Positions 60,601 to 64,000 of a stretch of 64,000 nucleotides of DNA are shown piece by piece (the first letter of the stretch is position 1; the number at the start of each line of letters is the position of its first letter). Made by a program: the position numbers and the translations under genes. The notes beneath the pieces are model-generated. The model was not told the DNA's origin. It did no database searches and worked only from the letters and a program-made list of their open reading frames with translations. This stretch comes from Callaeas wilsoni (Eukaryota; Chordata; Aves; Passeriformes; Callaeidae), in NCBI GenBank assembly GCA_013398955.1, contig VWPU01017642.1, forward strand, positions 1 to 64,000, given 5' to 3'.

Positions 60601-63600
60601 CCTCTTCTCCAGGCTAAACAACAACAGTTTGCTCAAAAAGAAATGCTAATCAGAGTTATTCAGATGTTATTCAGAAAAAAACAGATTGACTCAAGTTACT
60701 CAAAAAGAACCTAGGTGACCTAGAAGACTGGAGTAAAAGAAGTGGAAATTGAAAAGGAAAAATATGAGATCTAGACTTTCTGTTTCAAGCTGGGGCTAAT
60801 GATTGGAAGTGAGATGAGAAATAAAAACAATCCCAAAGTAGATTATTCTGTAAAGAAGGACCTCGTGAGAAAGGAAAAATAAAATTCTAAGGTATAGTAA
60901 GTAAGGGGGATTTCATAGACAAAAAAACATTTGCCATGTCTCTCATAATACTGAGTAGCCTTAGTTCAATGACTTAAGTTAGAACATGCACCAGGAGGAC
61001 TAGTTAGGATACTATGAGAAGAAAGAAGTTTATTTTACAAAGGGATTTCAAAAGAGGGCATCCTGCTCATCTAGCCAAACAAAGTATATTAAAGCATTAC
61101 TCTCTGTATCAGAAATGAAATGGGAAGAGGGAAAAGACCTGTTTAAAGAAATACCCAAGCAAAGCTAGCTAGGGAAGGGAAAAAAAAAGGAAAGATGAAA
61201 ACACAGGCTGCAGGCTAGAAGACAAGTCTTAACTCTGAAGAAGCAATTTTCTGAAAAAGTATTCTAATTGTAATGATGGAAAAAACAAGAATCTATAGTC
61301 ATTAACTCAGCTAGAATCTATAGTCATTAACTTGTGCTGTGGTGCCATGCCAAACTCCTCTCTTGCTAACAGCTACCTGGAACAGAATTTTCACCTGAAA
61401 CAATTGCATCTGAGTTTAAAAAGCAAGAGGAATGTCAGTCTTGCTTCCCACTACAACACTACCTGATGCAGCTATTGGCAAAGTAATAACAAACACTTCT
61501 GCAGTAGGGTTTTGTAGGCACTATTTTCACAAGCTTTATGGTATCTATACATAAACTCAATAAAGTCTAAGCAATGACTCTATAAAATGACCACCAGCTG
61601 ATCAATCAGATTAATTATACCAACAAATTTTCACTGATGCCCTCCACAGGCAGGCACAACAATTTATGACAGGAACCAGCAGCAAGAAAGGCTGATATTT
61701 ATCATTATCTTATGTGATTACACTTACAGTCCATGCTCACATTCAAACTTACACGCCATGTTCTAAAATCCATCACAACATACTTATTAAGCTAGGTAAA
61801 TACGAGTTATTCATCTCTGAGGTTTTTATGCTATATAGAGACATGCTTCAGTTGAGGTACAAAGTACCCTGCACTTGCTTTCTACCATTTTCTCCAGTAA
61901 CTGAAAAGCCTCCCATAATTTATTTATCCAAATTCCTCCTGTATTTATACCTTTCTAGTACACTAAGTAGAAGTATAAAATTTTGTATGTGTTCAAACAG
62001 GAGCTGAAAAAGAAACTGCCTGTGCTCTCCTACCTCTACCAGAGTATCTCTGGTTTTGCAGTACCTCAGAATAGTTTTTGATGTCCTTATTTTACAGCAG
62101 TGAAGTCAAGTCTTGTCTGCTTTCATACTCCTGCAAACTGCAATGCCAGAGGACACTCCATTCTTTTGAAATATGTTTACATTCCATCAAGGGAAGAAAC
62201 TCAAATACAGTTTTAGTTTCACAATATATTGCTATTCCACCTGTGTTCCATTGCATTTTTCTGACTTCTGATGTCAGCAAAACCTCAAAATTGAGTTTTC
62301 TCGGGGAATTTTGCTAACTTTTACTCATAAAAAGGGACAGCTACAAAAGGTCTGTGCAGATACTTTTGCAAAGAAATCTATTAAAGCCATTTTTTATTTA
62401 TTGAATTAAAAATGATCTAGAGGTCAGGCTGCACTGGAAACTTTGAGTTTACTCAGCTTCTAGAATGCCTTAAAATGCGTAGCCTTTTTATATTTAGAAG
62501 TAGTTCACAAATTTAAAAAAAAAAAAAAAAGCAGTTAACTAAACTGCCAAGAGTCTGAAGGGACAAGAAAATGTTACCTCTGCACGCACAACTCTGATTA
62601 GGAAAACTGAACCTGTGAGCTGTAGAGATTTCTCAAGTGACAGGAACAGAAAATCAGAGCTTAAAAACTCTAGTTTTTTACCCAGAGCACAAAGTTTACA
62701 AAAGACATTTTTTCCTGACATAGAGAGACCCAACTTTCTACTACGCAGTGTGAATGTAAAGCTACAATGGCAACTTAAATTTACAAAACATCAAGAGCAT
62801 CTCACCTGATGAGAGGATATTACACTGGGGAATAGACTTGAATTTTGATGTATCTGGAGAGATGCTCCGAAGGGGAAGTGCATCACACTGTATGGAGCTA
62901 GAATATGTTGGCTGAAAGAAATCCAGGTGTATATTAACAGCCACATTAAACAAATATGAAGTTGCAATTTTTTTACAGAGAACCTTCTCATCAACATGTT
63001 CTCCCCGGTATCTAAACGCTCTATAGACAGTACAATGAAAATACGGTAAATCAGAAGAAATTATATAATCCCAATACTTGTGTATTTTCAAAGATGACAG
63101 CAATTTTGTATACAAGTTTAACTACTAGTAAGAACCAAAAGCAGCAGCATTAAGAATCAAAATATGAATGCAAATCTATATGACCCTATATAAGCAAGCT
63201 CCGTAGAGGTATAAGGAAGCAGTAGACAATCTCCTACTATTGGCAGGCACTGTGTGCTGCATTCATCCCTGAGGGGATCACGGACTCACAGAACATGTGG
63301 AGTGGGAAGGGACCCACAAGGATCATCAAGGTCAACTGCTGGCCGTGCACAGGACCACCCCAAGAGTCACACCATTCACCCAAGAGCATTGTCTAAACAC
63401 TTCTTAAACTCTGCTGGGTTTGGTGATGTGACCAGGTCCCTGGGGAGCCTGTTCCAGTGCCTGATCACCCACTGGGAAAAGAACCTTTTCCTGATATCCA
63501 ATCTAAGCCTCCCCTGGCACAGCTTCATGCCATATTTAGAGTTTTCCCGTATTTAGATGCCCTTCTAATTTCTGCATACTAACCATTTACTATCTTCACA

Positions 63601-63852
63601 TATATGGCTGCGCATTTGTTACACCCTGGCTCAAGTAATGCATTTTATGCCTTTCCTGACTGCACAGGAAACCAAAATGCAGAACAACTCCCCTTACCAA
63701 ATTAACCTTCCTTTAAGCTCTCAAGATGCTGACATACCAAATGCAACATGTACAGTATTTACCTTTTCGGGATTCAGAGGTATATTTAGAGATATCTGTT
63801 CCATATTTGCTTTCTTTCCACTGTTGTAAATACATTGTGATTCATATAGCGA
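57299..63852 (-). CDS. RIPK2: RIPK2, last three recognised exons (partial gene, CARD end)
   Basis: Exons 63852-63763, 62911-62806 and 57624-57299 (minus strand) join in phase. They encode the linker after the kinase domain and the entire C-terminal CARD; the kinase exons lie beyond the right edge. RIPK2 is the cytosolic serine/threonine-tyrosine kinase adaptor that binds the CARD of NOD1/NOD2 and drives NF-kB and MAPK signalling. The CARD text [20 protein letters not shown]...KEDYEL...[16 protein letters not shown] is nearly the human sequence as I remember it. The Tyr of KEDYEL corresponds to the human Tyr474 autophosphorylation site. The linker between SLNIP and the CARD is roughly half the human length in this model, and one linker exon may have been missed. 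Confidence 0.93.
57770..57965 (-). mobile_element. CR1 LINE 3' fragment, antisense, in the last RIPK2 intron
   Basis: 'GAATCACAGAATAATTTAGG' and 'TTGGAAGAGACCCTCAAG' open the antisense CR1 terminus. It continues with 'GGTTGCTCAGGGCCTTGTCC' and 'GGCAACCTGTTCCAGTG'. It begins about 145 bp upstream of the CARD exon acceptor. Confidence 0.9.
57970..60245. other. RIPK2 intron sequence, no exon recognised
   Basis: Intronic DNA with an A18 run at 58,948-58,965. Several open frames (for example 58,264-58,695, minus strand) are unfamiliar and unsupported by splice sites. Confidence 0.6.
60250..60650 (-). mobile_element. CR1 LINE 3' fragment, antisense, intronic
   Basis: A long antisense CR1 3' end: 'GATCATCGAGTCCAGC', 'AACAGCCTGTTCCAATGC', 'AATATCCAATCTAAACCTCC', 'CTTCTGAGCCTCCTCTTCTC'. 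Well preserved. Confidence 0.92.
60655..62800. other. RIPK2 intron sequence, no exon recognised
   Basis: No coding exon seen. It contains a short direct repeat (AATCTATAGTCATTAACT, about 61,290-61,331) and a poly-A run ending near 62,530. Confidence 0.55.
62806..62911 (-). CDS. RIPK2: RIPK2 linker exon preceding the CARD exon
   Basis: 106 bp after GGATTTCTTTCAG, ending CATCAG/GTGAGA, phase 0 to phase 1. It encodes [18 protein letters not shown] and then PDTSKF...NILSS; the split codon is completed by the CARD exon (Asp). Linker sequence is poorly conserved across vertebrates, so the call rests on phase, position and splice sites. The frame stays open for about 65 codons upstream, so a longer exon is possible. 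Confidence 0.65.
62912..63270. other. RIPK2 intron or unassigned linker exon region
   Basis: In this model it is intronic. A minus-strand frame remains open to 63,115, so part of it could be exon if a different acceptor is used. One more phase-0 linker exon might also lie between 62,912 and 63,762. Confidence 0.4.
63275..63545 (-). mobile_element. CR1 LINE 3' fragment, antisense, intronic
   Basis: 'GGAAGGGACCCACAAGGATC', 'TGGGGAGCCTGTTCCAGTGC' and 'CCTGATATCCAATCTAAGCC' match avian CR1 3' sequence. It lies in the intron between the two RIPK2 linker exons. Confidence 0.9.
63763..63852 (-). CDS. RIPK2: RIPK2 linker exon (30 codons)
   Basis: 90 bp between TTTCTCTTCCAG and AAG/GTAAAT, phase 0 at both ends. 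It encodes ...[13 protein letters not shown] then [11 protein letters not shown], aligned with human CDKKKMELSLNIPVN just after the kinase domain. Confidence 0.85.
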
Positions 63853-64000
63853 CTGGAAGAGAAATATTTACCTGTATTAAATTTCTGCTATAAGACAAAA
63901 TGACAGCCCTGTATAAACACACGTTTCAGGCAGATACAAGATTAGACAAAGGAGACTGAGGAGAAATGACGAAGGAGATTATACTTCTTTTAGCAAGTGA

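Noticed and set aside
62806..63020. Longer RIPK2 linker exon using the attractive acceptor CTGTCTATAG at 63,021
   Set aside because: It would need a preceding exon ending in phase 2, whereas the recognised upstream exon (63,763-63,852) ends in phase 0. The 62,911 acceptor joins in frame directly.
1..64000. CRISPR array, operon, phage or other prokaryote-type defence system
   Set aside because: No regularly spaced direct repeats, no dense same-strand ORFs and no ribosome-binding sites. The sequence is intron-rich vertebrate DNA.

Overview
The window is nuclear DNA of a bird. Three things support this: split genes with consensus GT-AG introns, many short truncated CR1 LINE fragments, and ERVL-type solo LTRs. 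Gene order (OSGIN2 - amino-acid transporter - RIPK2, all on the minus strand) matches the OSGIN2/RIPK2 neighbourhood of human 8q21 in reverse orientation. The species was not determined.

Layout. Positions 1-650 form a CpG island holding the first coding exon of OSGIN2 on the minus strand (start codon at 83-85, strong splice donor at 41-42) and three 47-bp tandem repeats. From about 650 to 33,350 there is AT-rich intergenic DNA with no convincing protein gene. It contains CR1 pieces, a 90-bp tandem duplication, an AT/TG microsatellite, a decayed Penelope-like element with a recognisable GIY-YIG fossil (about 16.8-17.66 kb), one well-preserved solo LTR (29,192-30,145) and an older minus-strand LTR (about 30.76-31.34 kb).

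Positions 33,349-44,775 hold a complete minus-strand gene whose nine coding exons I could join in phase into a 507-residue y+LAT-family (SLC7A6/SLC7A7-like) transporter light chain. The 12.5 kb upstream of it is non-coding, with a 279-bp tandem duplication, a candidate 5' UTR exon and a minus-strand solo LTR (55,742-56,690) with a perfect 5-bp target-site duplication. From 57,299 to the window end lie the last three recognisable exons of RIPK2 on the minus strand, including the complete C-terminal CARD; the kinase exons lie beyond the window.

The three genes are not an operon and need not act together. OSGIN2 is an oxidative-stress-associated flavoprotein-like factor, the transporter is predicted to exchange cationic for neutral amino acids as a 4F2hc heterodimer, and RIPK2 is the kinase adaptor of NOD signalling. 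The most notable points are a y+LAT paralogue sitting between OSGIN2 and RIPK2, which looks like a whole-genome-duplication sister of SLC7A6, and the Penelope-like fossil. I saw no CRISPR array, operon or other prokaryote-type system.
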